Source: Chitinophagales bacterium | Lineage (GTDB): Bacteria; Bacteroidota; Bacteroidia; Chitinophagales; Chitinophagaceae | Direction: 5' to 3' | Assembly (NCBI GenBank): GCA_017303855.1 | Contig: JAFLBL010000001.1 | Coordinates: 811,978-875,977, forward strand | Length of the DNA stretch: 64,000 nucleotides | Part shown: piece by piece, positions 40,528 to 49,366 of the stretch | How positions within the stretch are numbered: position 1 is the first letter of the stretch | Layout of the letters: every line of letters begins with the position of its first letter | Made by a program: the position numbers and the translations under genes | Notes under the pieces: generated by a model | The model's database searches: none | What the model was told of the DNA's origin: nothing | Seen by the model: the letters and a program-made list of their open reading frames with translations, nothing else

Positions 40528-41586
40528 ATGTACCGGAAACTAATCGTAATTTCCCTGTTGATAAGTTGCTTATCAGTTCAGGCGCAGAAAAAAGAATATA
40601 AAAGTGCCGTGATTGCCTTTTATAACCTGGAAAACCTGTATGACACGGTAGACAATACCCTGACCAACGACGAGGAGTTCCTCCCCAAAGGAGACCGGAA
40701 TTACGGCTCGGAAATCTATTTCAATAAATTAAATAAACTCGCAACGGTAATTTCCCAGATCGGAACTGAACTGAATCCGGACGGCCCGGCCATATTGGGG
40801 GTAGCCGAGGTGGAAAATGACACGGTATTAAGGGATCTGATCAGCCGCCCGCTCCTTGCTAAAAGGAATTACAAGATTGTACACTACGATTCAAAAGACA
40901 TCCGCGGCGTGGATGTTGGCTTACTCTACAATCCGAAATACTTTACGGTGGAAGCCAGTGACAAATTATTTGTACAATTACCCGGCGGGTCAAAAGACGC
41001 TTATTTCACAAGGGATATACTCTGGGTCAGGGGAAAGCTTGACGGAGAAACGGTACATATTTATGTCAACCACTGGCCCAGCCGGAGTGGCGGAGAAGTC
41101 CGCAGTGCACCGGCCCGGAATGCGGCGGCGGCTGTTTGCCGGCATCATATGGATTCCATTGCCAAACTGGAACCACAGGCAAAAGTGGTCGTCATGGGCG
41201 ACCTGAATGATGACCCGATCAATGAAAGTGTGGCCGGTATTATCAATGCCAAAGGCAAGGAAAAAGAGGTAAAACCCGGTGGGATGTTTAATCCCTGGAT
41301 GGACATGTATAAAAAAGGAATCGGCACCCTTGCTTACCAGGATGCCTGGGGATTATTTGACCAGATCCTGATCTCTCATGCCTGGATGAATAAAAGCCAG
41401 ACAGGCTTTTTCTACTATCAACCGCATATTTTTAATAAGGAATACCTGGTGGAGAACCAGGGCCGTTATAAAGGATATCCCATGCGTACCTGGGATGGGA
41501 ATACTTACAGGGGCGGTTACAGCGACCACTTCCCCACTTACATACTGATGCTGAAAGAAATTAAACCACTGAAAAAAGGATTCTGA
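40528..41586 (+). CDS. Secreted endonuclease/exonuclease/phosphatase family nuclease
   Basis: A 352-residue exported EEP enzyme. Signal peptide MYRKLIVISLLISCLSVQAQ, then 'VIAFYNLENLYDTVDN', 'ILGVAEVEND' (metal Glu), 'VDVGLLYNPKYF', 'VNHWPSRSGGE', 'VVMGDLNDDP' (Asp-x-Asn) and 'GGYSDHFPTYILM' (terminal Asp-His). No T9SS tail, so it may stay periplasmic and finish what the surface nuclease starts. ATG 40528 is chosen; a TTG upstream falls in the promoter. Divergent from the TonB-receptor operon. Confidence 0.9.
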   Translation: MYRKLIVISLLISCLSVQAQKKEYKSAVIAFYNLENLYDTVDNTLTNDEEFLPKGDRNYGSEIYFNKLNKLATVISQIGTELNPDGPAILGVAEVENDTVLRDLISRPLLAKRNYKIVHYDSKDIRGVDVGLLYNPKYFTVEASDKLFVQLPGGSKDAYFTRDILWVRGKLDGETVHIYVNHWPSRSGGEVRSAPARNAAAAVCRHHMDSIAKLEPQAKVVVMGDLNDDPINESVAGIINAKGKEKEVKPGGMFNPWMDMYKKGIGTLAYQDAWGLFDQILISHAWMNKSQTGFFYYQPHIFNKEYLVENQGRYKGYPMRTWDGNTYRGGYSDHFPTYILMLKEIKPLKKGF

Positions 41587-41675
41587 GTTAAATAATTGAT
41601 TATCAGCCTGTTTTCTTTTTAATTGTAGCTTAAAAAATCTCTTTTACGGACCGGCCGATTCTGGCCGGAAAGACG

Positions 41676-41786
41676 TATCTTTGCCGCCCCAAATCTGGAT
41701 TCGCAGATTCTTTCCGCCCTGGCGGATTGTCCAATGGGAGAAACCGAATTTTTTAACTCGCCCACCTATGCAAATGCTTCGGTGGG
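41676..41786 (+). promoter_or_regulatory. Promoter and structured leader of the rpsF operon
   Basis: -7 element TATCTTTG (41676-41683) starts a leader of about 115 nt before rpsF. It holds small stems AATCTG/CAGATT (41692-41697 / 41704-41709) and CCCACC/GGTGGG (41761-41766 / 41781-41786). S6:S18-binding leader RNAs that control rpsF are known in many phyla; this may be one, but I cannot confirm the conserved core by eye. Confidence 0.45.
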
Positions 41787-41800
41787 TAAAACAAGGTAAA

Positions 41801-42157
41801 ATGAACAATTACGAATTGATGGTGATTTTTACCCCCGTTTTGAGTGACGATGAGTTCAAAGCTGAGCAGAAAAAATATGCGAAGCTGGTAACGGATGCCG
41901 GTGGCACAATCGTTCATGAAAACCCCTGGGGATTGAAATCACTGGCCTACCCGATCCAGAAAAAGACAACAGGTCTCTACTGGGTACTGGAGTACACAGC
42001 GCAATCTGATTTTAACGAGAAACTGAAAATCCAGATGCTGCGTGACGAGAGCGTGCTCCGTCATTTGTGCACTAAACTCGATAAATACGCCGTCGAGTAT
42101 AATGCCAGAAAGAAAAGTGGTGTAAAAACAGGAACCGAAAAAGCAGTGGAGGCTTAA
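41801..42157 (+). CDS. rpsF: 30S ribosomal protein S6
   Basis: A 118-residue S6: '[26 protein letters not shown]', '[32 protein letters not shown]' and '[21 protein letters not shown]'. The ATG at 41801 is used; the frame extends 40 codons upstream only through the leader. First gene of rpsF-rpsR-rplI. Confidence 0.96.
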   Translation: MNNYELMVIFTPVLSDDEFKAEQKKYAKLVTDAGGTIVHENPWGLKSLAYPIQKKTTGLYWVLEYTAQSDFNEKLKIQMLRDESVLRHLCTKLDKYAVEYNARKKSGVKTGTEKAVEA

Positions 42158-42161
42158 TACA

Positions 42162-42425
42162 ATGGCAAAAAATGAAATAAAATACCTGACCGCCATCAAA
42201 AGCGACAAGCGCGTTAAGAAATTCTGCCGCTTTAAGAAATATGGCATCCGCTACATCGATTATAAAGATGTGGAATTCCTGAAAAAATTCCTGAACGAGC
42301 AGGGTAAATTACTCCCCCGCCGTCTGTCCGGAAATAGCCTGAAGTTTCAGCGCAAGGTTTCTGACGCGGTGAAGAAAGCCCGTCAGATGGCCTTATTGCC
42401 TTACGTAACAGATCTTTTAAAATAA
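42162..42425 (+). CDS. rpsR: 30S ribosomal protein S18
   Basis: An 87-residue S18, the partner of S6 on the 30S platform: '[62 protein letters not shown]'. It follows rpsF by 4 nt. Confidence 0.97.
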   Translation: MAKNEIKYLTAIKSDKRVKKFCRFKKYGIRYIDYKDVEFLKKFLNEQGKLLPRRLSGNSLKFQRKVSDAVKKARQMALLPYVTDLLK

Positions 42426-42498
42426 CCTCACCCTAATCCCGTAAAGCGGGAGACAGTAATACGCAGGTGTTACTGGGTTGGTGAACAAAAAGAAAAAA

Positions 42499-42945
42499 AT
42501 GGAAGTAATCTTAATTCAAGATGTAGACAACCTGGGTGGTGTGAACGAAGTAGTGAAAGTTAAAAACGGCTATGCCCGTAACTTTTTACTGCCCCGTCAG
42601 CTAGCCGTTGAAAACAGCCCGAGCAACCGGAAACAGCTGGAAGAAAGGATGAAGCAAGTGCGCAAGAAAGAAGAAAAAATGCTGGCTGAAATCAACAGCG
42701 TTATCGCTAAACTGCATGAAGCACCGGTTAAACTGGGTGCTAAAACAGGAACCAGCGGAAAAATCTTCGGTAGCATCACTTCGCTACAACTGAGCCGCGC
42801 TATCCGCGATCAGCGTGGTTACGACATTGATCGTAAAAAAATCACGATCCCTGAAGATGTTAAAGAACTGGGTTCTTACAAAGCCACTATCGATTTCGGC
42901 AATGGTAAATCCACCGAAGTTGAGATTGAAGTTGTAGCTGAGTAA
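42499..42945 (+). CDS. rplI: 50S ribosomal protein L9
   Basis: A 148-residue L9: N-terminal 'MEVILIQDVDNLGGVNEVVKVKNGYARNFLLPRQLAV', the long helix rich in Lys/Glu, and the C-terminal domain 'LGAKTGTSGKIFGSITSLQLSRAI'. The ATG at 42499 gives the family start; upstream TTG and GTG codons add a lysine-rich piece only. The operon ends at the hairpin 27 nt downstream. Confidence 0.96.
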   Translation: MEVILIQDVDNLGGVNEVVKVKNGYARNFLLPRQLAVENSPSNRKQLEERMKQVRKKEEKMLAEINSVIAKLHEAPVKLGAKTGTSGKIFGSITSLQLSRAIRDQRGYDIDRKKITIPEDVKELGSYKATIDFGNGKSTEVEIEVVAE

Positions 42946-42971
42946 GCGCTTTTTTAACTGATAAAAAAAAG

Positions 42972-42996
42972 TCCTCCACACTGGAGGATTTTTTTG
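42972..42996 (+). terminator. Intrinsic terminator of the rpsF-rpsR-rplI operon
   Basis: Stem TCCTCCA / TGGAGGA with a CAC loop followed by eight T residues. Confidence 0.92.
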
Positions 42997-43205
42997 TAAT
43001 AAACGTATTTCGTTAATTATCAACCATTTGTACCGTGCCGCCCCGGCAGAAAGAAAAAATATTAAAAACTCAGGAAAATTTCCTTTAATTTGTTATTGCT
43101 TTTGGTGCTCTTTCAGTTTTACAAGTCCTCGACCATTCGAAAAACCTTGGAATGTTCATTGGTTACTGTTACTGTTGACACTTTTATTTTTTAAAAACTC
43201 TCAAA

Positions 43206-43595
43206 ATGAACATTTACGTAGGAAATCTCAGCTGGAACCTGAAAGATCAGGATTTATCAAACCTGTTTGCCTCACACGGCGAAGTATCTTCAGCCAAAAT
43301 TGTAACCGACAAATTCACTAACCGCAGCAAAGGCTTTGGCTTTGTTGAAATGCCCAATGACGACCAGGCACAAGCAGCGATAGCAGCCCTCAATGGTACT
43401 GAAGTTGATGGACGTAACATCGTGGTGAATGAAAGTCGCCCCAAGCCTGAAGGCGGTGGTGGCGGTGGCTTCAAGAAAAGAAGCTTCGGCAATGGCGGCG
43501 GTGGCGGCGGCTACAAAGGCGGCGGCGGCGGCGGATTCAAGAAAGGCGGCGGCGGTTTTAACCGTGACCGTGGCGGATTCGGCAACGACTATTAA
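43206..43595 (+). CDS. RRM-domain glycine-rich RNA-binding protein
   Basis: A 129-residue RNA-binding protein: one RRM (residues 1-80) with RNP2 'IYVGNL' and RNP1 'KGFGFVEM', then a Gly-rich tail with repeated GGGGG and Phe-Lys-Lys patches, and a tail ending 'DRGGFGNDY'. Such proteins are widespread in Bacteroidota and cyanobacteria and are often cold-induced RNA chaperones. The 5' region (42997-43205) holds no gene; a long untranslated leader is possible but I see no clear -7 element. Confidence 0.93.
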   Translation: MNIYVGNLSWNLKDQDLSNLFASHGEVSSAKIVTDKFTNRSKGFGFVEMPNDDQAQAAIAALNGTEVDGRNIVVNESRPKPEGGGGGGFKKRSFGNGGGGGGYKGGGGGGFKKGGGGFNRDRGGFGNDY

Positions 43596-43617
43596 TAAAA
43601 ATATCTGCCAGATATGC

Positions 43618-43649
43618 AAAGGGATTGTATCTACCGATACAATCCCTTT
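43618..43649. terminator. Terminator between RRM gene and GMC oxidoreductase gene
   Basis: Perfect 14-bp stem from AAAGGGATTGTATC to GATACAATCCCTTT with a TACC loop, then TTT; serves both convergent genes. Confidence 0.9.
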
Positions 43650-43672
43650 TTTATTTTCGGAAACCCGGAGAA

Positions 43673-45238
43673 TCAGGCTTTCCCCATTTTTTCATTTTTG
43701 ATATGCGCGGACAAACGTAAGGAGATAGCTACAACCGTAAATGTGGGGTTGATGGCTCCGGCAGTGGGGAATGTTGCCGATCCGGCAATGTATAAATTAT
43801 CCAGCCCGAAAACTTTGCAGTTCTGATCCACCACACCGGTTTGTGGTGTATCACTCATACGGGTAGTGCCGATATGATGCCAGCCTCCACTGGTAAAATC
43901 AGGCATGCTCTCATCTTTTTCATCCAGCAGGAAGTCATATAAACGTACCCGGCCGATACCGGCCGCGCCAACCAGCTGTCCGACAAGTGTATTTAGTTTT
44001 CTGACGGTGTATTTATCTATAGGCTGCATCGCCCAATGCAGATTTGCCCTGGGAACACCCAATGCGTCTTTTTCATCGCTGAGCACCACCCTTGAATCCG
44101 GATTAGGTGCCTGTTCAATGCGGGTATATAATTCGTAGGACTGAAAACTCTTTTCTTCTTTGGGGGGAGAAATTTTATCCATCACTTTCTGGAAAAAATT
44201 CCGTTTGGGCGCGGTACCATAATCATCCTGATTTTTTTTCAGACTTTTCCGGGGATCGTCTTCATTCCAGGTCTGTACATTGGCTTTTACATTCTTCACC
44301 AGGGGCAGCGGATTCAGCGCCACGGTTCCATTGAGCAGTTTTAATTCCTTTTGCACGTGCGGGTGAAAAGCCAGTTCCGCTCTCACTTTTTCAATCTGGT
44401 ACAATTTTAATTCATCCGTCTTTGTCAGCCAGAGCTCCCCTGTTTTCAATTCAGGATGTTCCATAAAATAGCGGCCCACCAGGTCATGGTCATTTCCCAA
44501 GCCCGCGGGTGCCTGCTTATTGGAAGCCATTAATAAGCGGGCTGTCTGAATAGAACAACAGGCCAGAATAAAGTATTTCGCTTTAACCGTATGATTCCGG
44601 CCGGCATGGTTTTTAACGGTAACACTTTGTATGTTTTTTACATTTTCACCCGCGGTAATATCCACTACATTGGCATAGGTATACAGATGAATGTTTTTCG
44701 CATTCACCAATGTGTCTTTGTATTTGGTTCCAAAACGGGTAGGCGGACTGAAGTGCCACATTTTATTCCACACCACATTTTTATCAAGAGGAAGCGGAAC
44801 CATTTTCGGATCCTTTTTTATCCAGTAGTCCACATCCCATTCAAAGGGGCCGAGGTCAAGTATATCATTTGCTTTGGGATAATGTGCTGCAATATCCTGC
44901 AGTTTTATCGGCCAGCCGCTATGCGGCACCCAGTCTCTTTTTTCAAAATCCAGTTCATCAAACATAGCGCACATACCACCCCAATGCATGGTACTTCCAC
45001 CGAAATAATGCAGCCGGCTTGACTTCATCGGGTAATACGGTTGGCCGGTCAGCTTTCCATTGTATAATTCCTGCACCTGGTCGTCATAGTCAAAACCACC
45101 GCCTTCCAGTAATATCACTTTATAACCGGAATCTATCCAGTCAAGCGCGATACTGATTCCTGCTGCGCCTGTACCCACGATACAGATATCCCCTTCAATC
45201 AGTGATCCGTTATCCAGTTGTCTTGCATCAATATGCAT
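43673..45238 (-). CDS. GMC family FAD-dependent oxidoreductase
   Basis: A 521-residue flavoprotein. The dinucleotide motif 'ICIVGTGAAGISIALDWIDSGYKVILLEGG' lies at residues 18-47, followed by 'YFGGSTMHWGGMC' and the C-terminal 'GGWHHIGTTRMSDTPQTGVVDQNCKVFGLDNLYIAGSATFPTAG', which carries the catalytic His and second FAD motif. It probably oxidises a sugar or alcohol. A partner small-subunit gene lies 10 nt upstream, suggesting a two-subunit periplasmic or membrane dehydrogenase. Confidence 0.9.
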   Translation of the reverse strand: MHIDARQLDNGSLIEGDICIVGTGAAGISIALDWIDSGYKVILLEGGGFDYDDQVQELYNGKLTGQPYYPMKSSRLHYFGGSTMHWGGMCAMFDELDFEKRDWVPHSGWPIKLQDIAAHYPKANDILDLGPFEWDVDYWIKKDPKMVPLPLDKNVVWNKMWHFSPPTRFGTKYKDTLVNAKNIHLYTYANVVDITAGENVKNIQSVTVKNHAGRNHTVKAKYFILACCSIQTARLLMASNKQAPAGLGNDHDLVGRYFMEHPELKTGELWLTKTDELKLYQIEKVRAELAFHPHVQKELKLLNGTVALNPLPLVKNVKANVQTWNEDDPRKSLKKNQDDYGTAPKRNFFQKVMDKISPPKEEKSFQSYELYTRIEQAPNPDSRVVLSDEKDALGVPRANLHWAMQPIDKYTVRKLNTLVGQLVGAAGIGRVRLYDFLLDEKDESMPDFTSGGWHHIGTTRMSDTPQTGVVDQNCKVFGLDNLYIAGSATFPTAGAINPTFTVVAISLRLSAHIKNEKMGKA

Positions 45239-45248
45239 AAAATTTAGC

Positions 45249-45641
45249 TTAGGCGGTTAAGGAAAATAAGGCGCATTGCCGGGCTTCTGTCCGGGTTATA
45301 ATCCAGCCTTTCATTATCATGGTAGAACGGGCGCTGAATTCTGCTTCCGTTTTTTTCTTCAGCAGCGCAGCCACTGCATTCCGGTCTTTTTCTGCCACTA
45401 CAACGCCATTCTCCGCCTGTAACAGCAGGGCTTTTATACTGCCTGCCTGATTCTCGCCGGTCTGACGGCTGTATTCCTCACCGATTGCACGGATCAGCGA
45501 CTCGTCACAAAACTGACCGAGTATCTCCGGCATCACGAGGGGATTGTATGTTTTTTTGTGATTACGGCTGTAATAAACTGCGGGCACGGTTATAGCAACA
45601 GCCGTGGCGGCAGCAGCGATGATAAAAGTCCTTCGTTTCAT
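45249..45641 (-). CDS. Small subunit-like partner of GMC oxidoreductase (gluconate 2-dehydrogenase subunit 3-like)
   Basis: A 130-residue protein with a Tat-like N-terminus (MKRRTFIIAAAATAVAITV). The C-terminal 'GWIITRTEARQCALFSL' resembles gluconate 2-dehydrogenase subunit 3-type partners of Bacteroidota GMC enzymes, which bind and help export the folded flavoprotein. The GMC protein itself has no signal peptide, which fits co-export by its partner. Assignment is by partner context and tail motif. Confidence 0.65.
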   Translation of the reverse strand: MKRRTFIIAAAATAVAITVPAVYYSRNHKKTYNPLVMPEILGQFCDESLIRAIGEEYSRQTGENQAGSIKALLLQAENGVVVAEKDRNAVAALLKKKTEAEFSARSTMIMKGWIITRTEARQCALFSLTA

Positions 45642-45735
45642 AGATCAGACACAAAGTACTCAATATATCCCAGAGTTAAAAGTCAACTGAACGAAAAAAA
45701 GTGTTCCCGCTGATTAAAAAAGACAAAGGAATGTC

Positions 45736-46458
45736 TTAATCCACTTTTTTCACACTCCCGGCACCGGATACACGCTGATTAACGGTAGCGTTGCCCTTAT
45801 ATCGTACATCTGCGGCACCGGATACATCCACATCCAGCTTTACACTGGCAAACACTTCCGCACTGCCTGCTCCGGAAATATCCACATTCGTATTCTCTGT
45901 CAGTAATTCATAGCATTTAATATCCGTACTACCGGACCCGTCCACTTCAAAATCCCGTGCCTCCCCTTTTAGTGTAACCGTACCAGCCCCGGATAAGGAA
46001 ACCGATACACGGGGTGCCCTGAGCTCCAGTTTTGCATCACTGGCCCCGGAAAGATCCACACTGAATTTATCCGCGCCGGTCAGCTTGTTCTCACTGTATA
46101 CATCGCAGGCACCCGAAGCACTGATGGAGGCAATGGAAGGTCCGCTGATGTACACTTTTACCGTACGGGTTGGCTTTAACCGGATTCCCCTTTTTGTATG
46201 AACCGACAATTCCGACCCGTTACTCTCCACCAGCACATACTGAAGCAGATTCTCATCCGCCTCTACCCGAACGGATTCCACAGAATCCTGAGCCAGATAC
46301 AGATCAATGGCGCCGCTTACTTCCACCCTACTGAAACGCTCTGCAGAACGGCTCTCGGTGCGGATTTTTCCATTGCCGCGAATACGCCGGCCCAATATGC
46401 CATTACAGGAGCTGAATACCACTATGGCCAGCATCAGAAACAAAAAAGGTTTTCTCAT
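45736..46458 (-). CDS. Head GIN domain (DUF2807) lipoprotein
   Basis: A 240-residue lipoprotein with lipobox 'VVFSSCNG' and a right-handed beta-helix domain made of short repeats such as 'VEVSGAIDLYLAQ', 'ASGACDVYS', 'LSGASDAKLEL', 'LSGAGTVTL', 'GSGSTDIKC', 'ISGAGSAEV' and 'VSGAADVRYKG'. This is the head GIN/DUF2807 family, common on Bacteroidota surfaces and of unknown function. Single gene. Confidence 0.9.
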   Translation of the reverse strand: MRKPFLFLMLAIVVFSSCNGILGRRIRGNGKIRTESRSAERFSRVEVSGAIDLYLAQDSVESVRVEADENLLQYVLVESNGSELSVHTKRGIRLKPTRTVKVYISGPSIASISASGACDVYSENKLTGADKFSVDLSGASDAKLELRAPRVSVSLSGAGTVTLKGEARDFEVDGSGSTDIKCYELLTENTNVDISGAGSAEVFASVKLDVDVSGAADVRYKGNATVNQRVSGAGSVKKVD

Positions 46459-46599
46459 ATTTCAAGATTAAAGTACCCCGAATATAGCATGCATTTCGGG
46501 GTTTGACACACCGTTCATAAAAGAGGTTGCCGGATTTTCCCGATTTACTCTTTTCCCAATGGAGCCCTCCTGTCCGGTTTTCTTTACCTTCGCAGCACT

Positions 46600-48135
46600 A
46601 TGACGGAAAAGATACTCATTCTGGATTACGGATCCCAGTATACACAACTGATTGCACGTGCGGTCAGGGAAGCCAATGTTTATTGCGAGATCATCCCTTA
46701 CTACAAACCATTTGACATTGAACCCGGACTCAAGGGCATTATCCTTTCCGGCTCTCCGTTCTCCGTAAATGAAGATAAAGCGCCGGATACCGATGTACAG
46801 GCGCTGGTGGAAAAAGTTCCGGTTCTCGGCATCTGTTACGGCGCCCAGCTCACTGCCAAACGTTTTGGCGGCCTGGTGGCCAAAAGCGATAAGCGCGAAT
46901 ATGGCCGGGCAACCTTGCAACGCAGAATGGATGACCCGATTTTCCGGGATATCGCGGAACAAAGCCAGGTCTGGATGAGCCATAGTGACACTATTAAACA
47001 ATTACCCGAAGGTTTTGAACTGCTGGCCGATACGGAGAGTATTCCGGTGGCAGCTTTCCGGAAAGCGGGCAATAGCAGCTTCCCCCTGTATGGTGTTCAG
47101 TTTCACCCCGAGGTATACCATTCAAAAGAAGGGAAAAAATTACTCTACAACTTCCTGGTACATACCTGTGGTTGCAGCCAGGACTGGACACCCGCGCATT
47201 TTATCACCGATACGGTTAAACTGCTCCGGCAACAAATCGGCGACCGCAAAGTAATCATGGCCCTCAGTGGCGGAGTAGACTCCACCGTTGCGGCTACGCT
47301 TATACATAAAGCCATTGGCGATCGCCTCTATGGCATTTTTGTTGATAACGGGGTTCTCCGTAAAGATGAATTTGAGTCCGTTTTAAAAATGTATGGACAA
47401 CTTGGACTGAATGTAAAGGGCATCGACGCCCGTGAACATTTTTATACCAAACTGGCCGGCAAAACCGATCCTGAAGAAAAAAGAAAAATAATCGGGGCCG
47501 GTTTTATTGATGTGTTCCAGGAAGAGGCCAAAAAAATTGAAGGCATCGGATTGCTGGGGCAGGGAACCATCTATCCCGATGTAATTGAAAGCGTATCCGT
47601 ACATGGGCCTTCGGTTACCATTAAATCGCACCACAATGTGGGCGGATTGCCGGAACACCTGCACCTTGAATTAGTTGAACCACTCCGGTCCCTGTTCAAA
47701 GATGAAGTAAGAAAAGTTGGCCGTGAACTGGGTATCCCGGCGGATATGATTGACCGGCATCCATTCCCCGGGCCGGGGCTGGCTATCCGGATTTTGGGCG
47801 ATATTACTGAAGAAAAGGTACAGTTATTGCAGCAGGCTGATCACCTGTATATAAAAGCCCTGAAAGATAACAACCTGTATGCAACGGTTTGGCAGGCAGG
47901 TGCTATCTTACTGCCGGTAAAAAGTGTCGGGGTAATGGGAGATGAACGGACCTACGAGTATACAGTGGCGTTACGGGCCGTGACCAGTGTGGACGGCATG
48001 ACCGCCGACTGGGCCCATCTCCCTTACGAGTTTCTGGCATTTGTGTCGAATGAAATCATAAATAATGTCCGGGGTATAAACCGGGTGGTATATGATATCA
48101 GCAGTAAACCGCCGGCAACCATTGAATGGGAATAA
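46600..48135 (+). CDS. guaA: GMP synthase (glutamine-hydrolysing)
   Basis: A 511-residue GuaA converting XMP to GMP. N-terminal class I amidotransferase: '[20 protein letters not shown]', nucleophile '[10 protein letters not shown]' and '[11 protein letters not shown]'. ATP pyrophosphatase domain: '[18 protein letters not shown]'. C-terminal dimerisation domain: '[16 protein letters not shown]' and 'PPATIEWE'. Full length. TACCTTCG, one base off the -7 consensus, ends 8 nt before the ATG, so the mRNA would be leaderless or nearly so. Confidence 0.97.
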   Translation: MTEKILILDYGSQYTQLIARAVREANVYCEIIPYYKPFDIEPGLKGIILSGSPFSVNEDKAPDTDVQALVEKVPVLGICYGAQLTAKRFGGLVAKSDKREYGRATLQRRMDDPIFRDIAEQSQVWMSHSDTIKQLPEGFELLADTESIPVAAFRKAGNSSFPLYGVQFHPEVYHSKEGKKLLYNFLVHTCGCSQDWTPAHFITDTVKLLRQQIGDRKVIMALSGGVDSTVAATLIHKAIGDRLYGIFVDNGVLRKDEFESVLKMYGQLGLNVKGIDAREHFYTKLAGKTDPEEKRKIIGAGFIDVFQEEAKKIEGIGLLGQGTIYPDVIESVSVHGPSVTIKSHHNVGGLPEHLHLELVEPLRSLFKDEVRKVGRELGIPADMIDRHPFPGPGLAIRILGDITEEKVQLLQQADHLYIKALKDNNLYATVWQAGAILLPVKSVGVMGDERTYEYTVALRAVTSVDGMTADWAHLPYEFLAFVSNEIINNVRGINRVVYDISSKPPATIEWE

Positions 48136-48156
48136 TTGTTGGATAAACATATAACT

Positions 48157-49332
48157 ATGAGGATTCAATTACTGGTATTATTTTTCTTACTGTCGCAGGG
48201 CCTGAAAACTTCAGCGCAGACTGCCGCGCCGGTTTATAAGATCGCTTTGTTCGCCCCGCTGTACCTGGATTCTGCATTTGACGACAATTCGGAATACCGG
48301 TATGCCAAAAATTCTTTCCCGAAATTTATCAATCCCGGACTGGAGTTTTATGAAGGGGCACAGCTGGCACTTGATTCCCTAAATAAAGAAAAAGTACCAC
48401 TTGAAGTTCATGTATTTGATACCCGGGCAGCCAATAAGACGATCCAGGAACAACTGGCCAGTCCGGAAATCAGCAATGCCAGCCTGTTGATTATTTATTG
48501 CAGCGCATCAGAAATTAAAACATTTGCCGACGCCGGGCTGCGGAAAAATATTCCGGTGGTGAATGTCAATCTCCCCAATGACGGAGGAGTTACCGGTAAT
48601 CCTTTTTTTGTAATGCTGAATTCCACTCTGAAAACGCAATGTGAAGGCATTTACCGGTATATGCAAAAACAATATGCGCTGGACCGGATTGTGGTATTTC
48701 GTAAAAAAGGTACACTGGAAGACAGGATCAGGGGCTATTTTGATGATTATGCCAAAAGCACCAACGGCATACCCCTGAAGTTGAAATATGTTGAACTTTC
48801 CGACAGTTTTCAATTGAAACAACTTATACCTCACCTGGACACGACCCAGCTGACCTTATGTGTGGCGGGGAGCCTGGATGAGAATTTTGGCAAGAGACTG
48901 ACCGCGCAGCTGGCGGCACTCAAGAAACAGAATTATAAAGCAGCCGTAATGGGTATGCCCACCTGGGATGGGATTAAGGATTTTACCAAACCAGAATATC
49001 GCGGGATTGAAATTATATACAGTACCCCATTTTATAATCCCCGTACCGATAAAGTAAGCCAGAGTATTACCACGGTATTCAATACCCGGATGTATGCCCG
49101 GCCGAGTGACATGGTAATGCGGGGATATGAAACCGTCTGGCGTTTTGTGAAACTGCTCACCACCTATAAGAATGACCTGGCGTCCAATCTCAGCCGCAAA
49201 GAATTTAATTTATTCAGGGAGATAGACATACAGCCCGTCCTGAACCGGCAGCAGATGACGTTGGAATATTTTGAGAACAAGAAACTGTATTTTCTGAAAT
49301 GGCAGGATGGCATCATCAAATCCGTGAACTGA
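48157..49332 (+). CDS. Periplasmic binding protein-like protein (type I fold)
   Basis: A 391-residue exported protein with signal peptide (to about TSAQ, residue 21). The pattern 'KIALFAPLYLDSAF', 'FINPGLEFYEGAQLALDSLNKEKVPLEVHVFDTRA', 'NASLLIIYCSASE', 'NIPVVNVNLPNDGGVTGNPFFVMLNSTLKTQCEGIYRYM' is that of type I periplasmic binding proteins of the branched-chain amino acid family. Bacteroidota relatives often carry LysM domains; none is seen here. No transporter genes adjoin, so it may sense or bind cell-wall material instead of feeding an ABC transporter. 21 nt after guaA. Confidence 0.72.
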   Translation: MRIQLLVLFFLLSQGLKTSAQTAAPVYKIALFAPLYLDSAFDDNSEYRYAKNSFPKFINPGLEFYEGAQLALDSLNKEKVPLEVHVFDTRAANKTIQEQLASPEISNASLLIIYCSASEIKTFADAGLRKNIPVVNVNLPNDGGVTGNPFFVMLNSTLKTQCEGIYRYMQKQYALDRIVVFRKKGTLEDRIRGYFDDYAKSTNGIPLKLKYVELSDSFQLKQLIPHLDTTQLTLCVAGSLDENFGKRLTAQLAALKKQNYKAAVMGMPTWDGIKDFTKPEYRGIEIIYSTPFYNPRTDKVSQSITTVFNTRMYARPSDMVMRGYETVWRFVKLLTTYKNDLASNLSRKEFNLFREIDIQPVLNRQQMTLEYFENKKLYFLKWQDGIIKSVN

Positions 49333-49366
49333 CCAGGTAACGGACTGCAGTAAAAAACAAACGGCA

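Noticed and set aside
43028..43321. 97-codon plus-strand frame overlapping the start of the RRM gene
   Set aside because: It runs through the untranslated leader and into the RRM gene in another frame; the RRM frame has clear RNP motifs.
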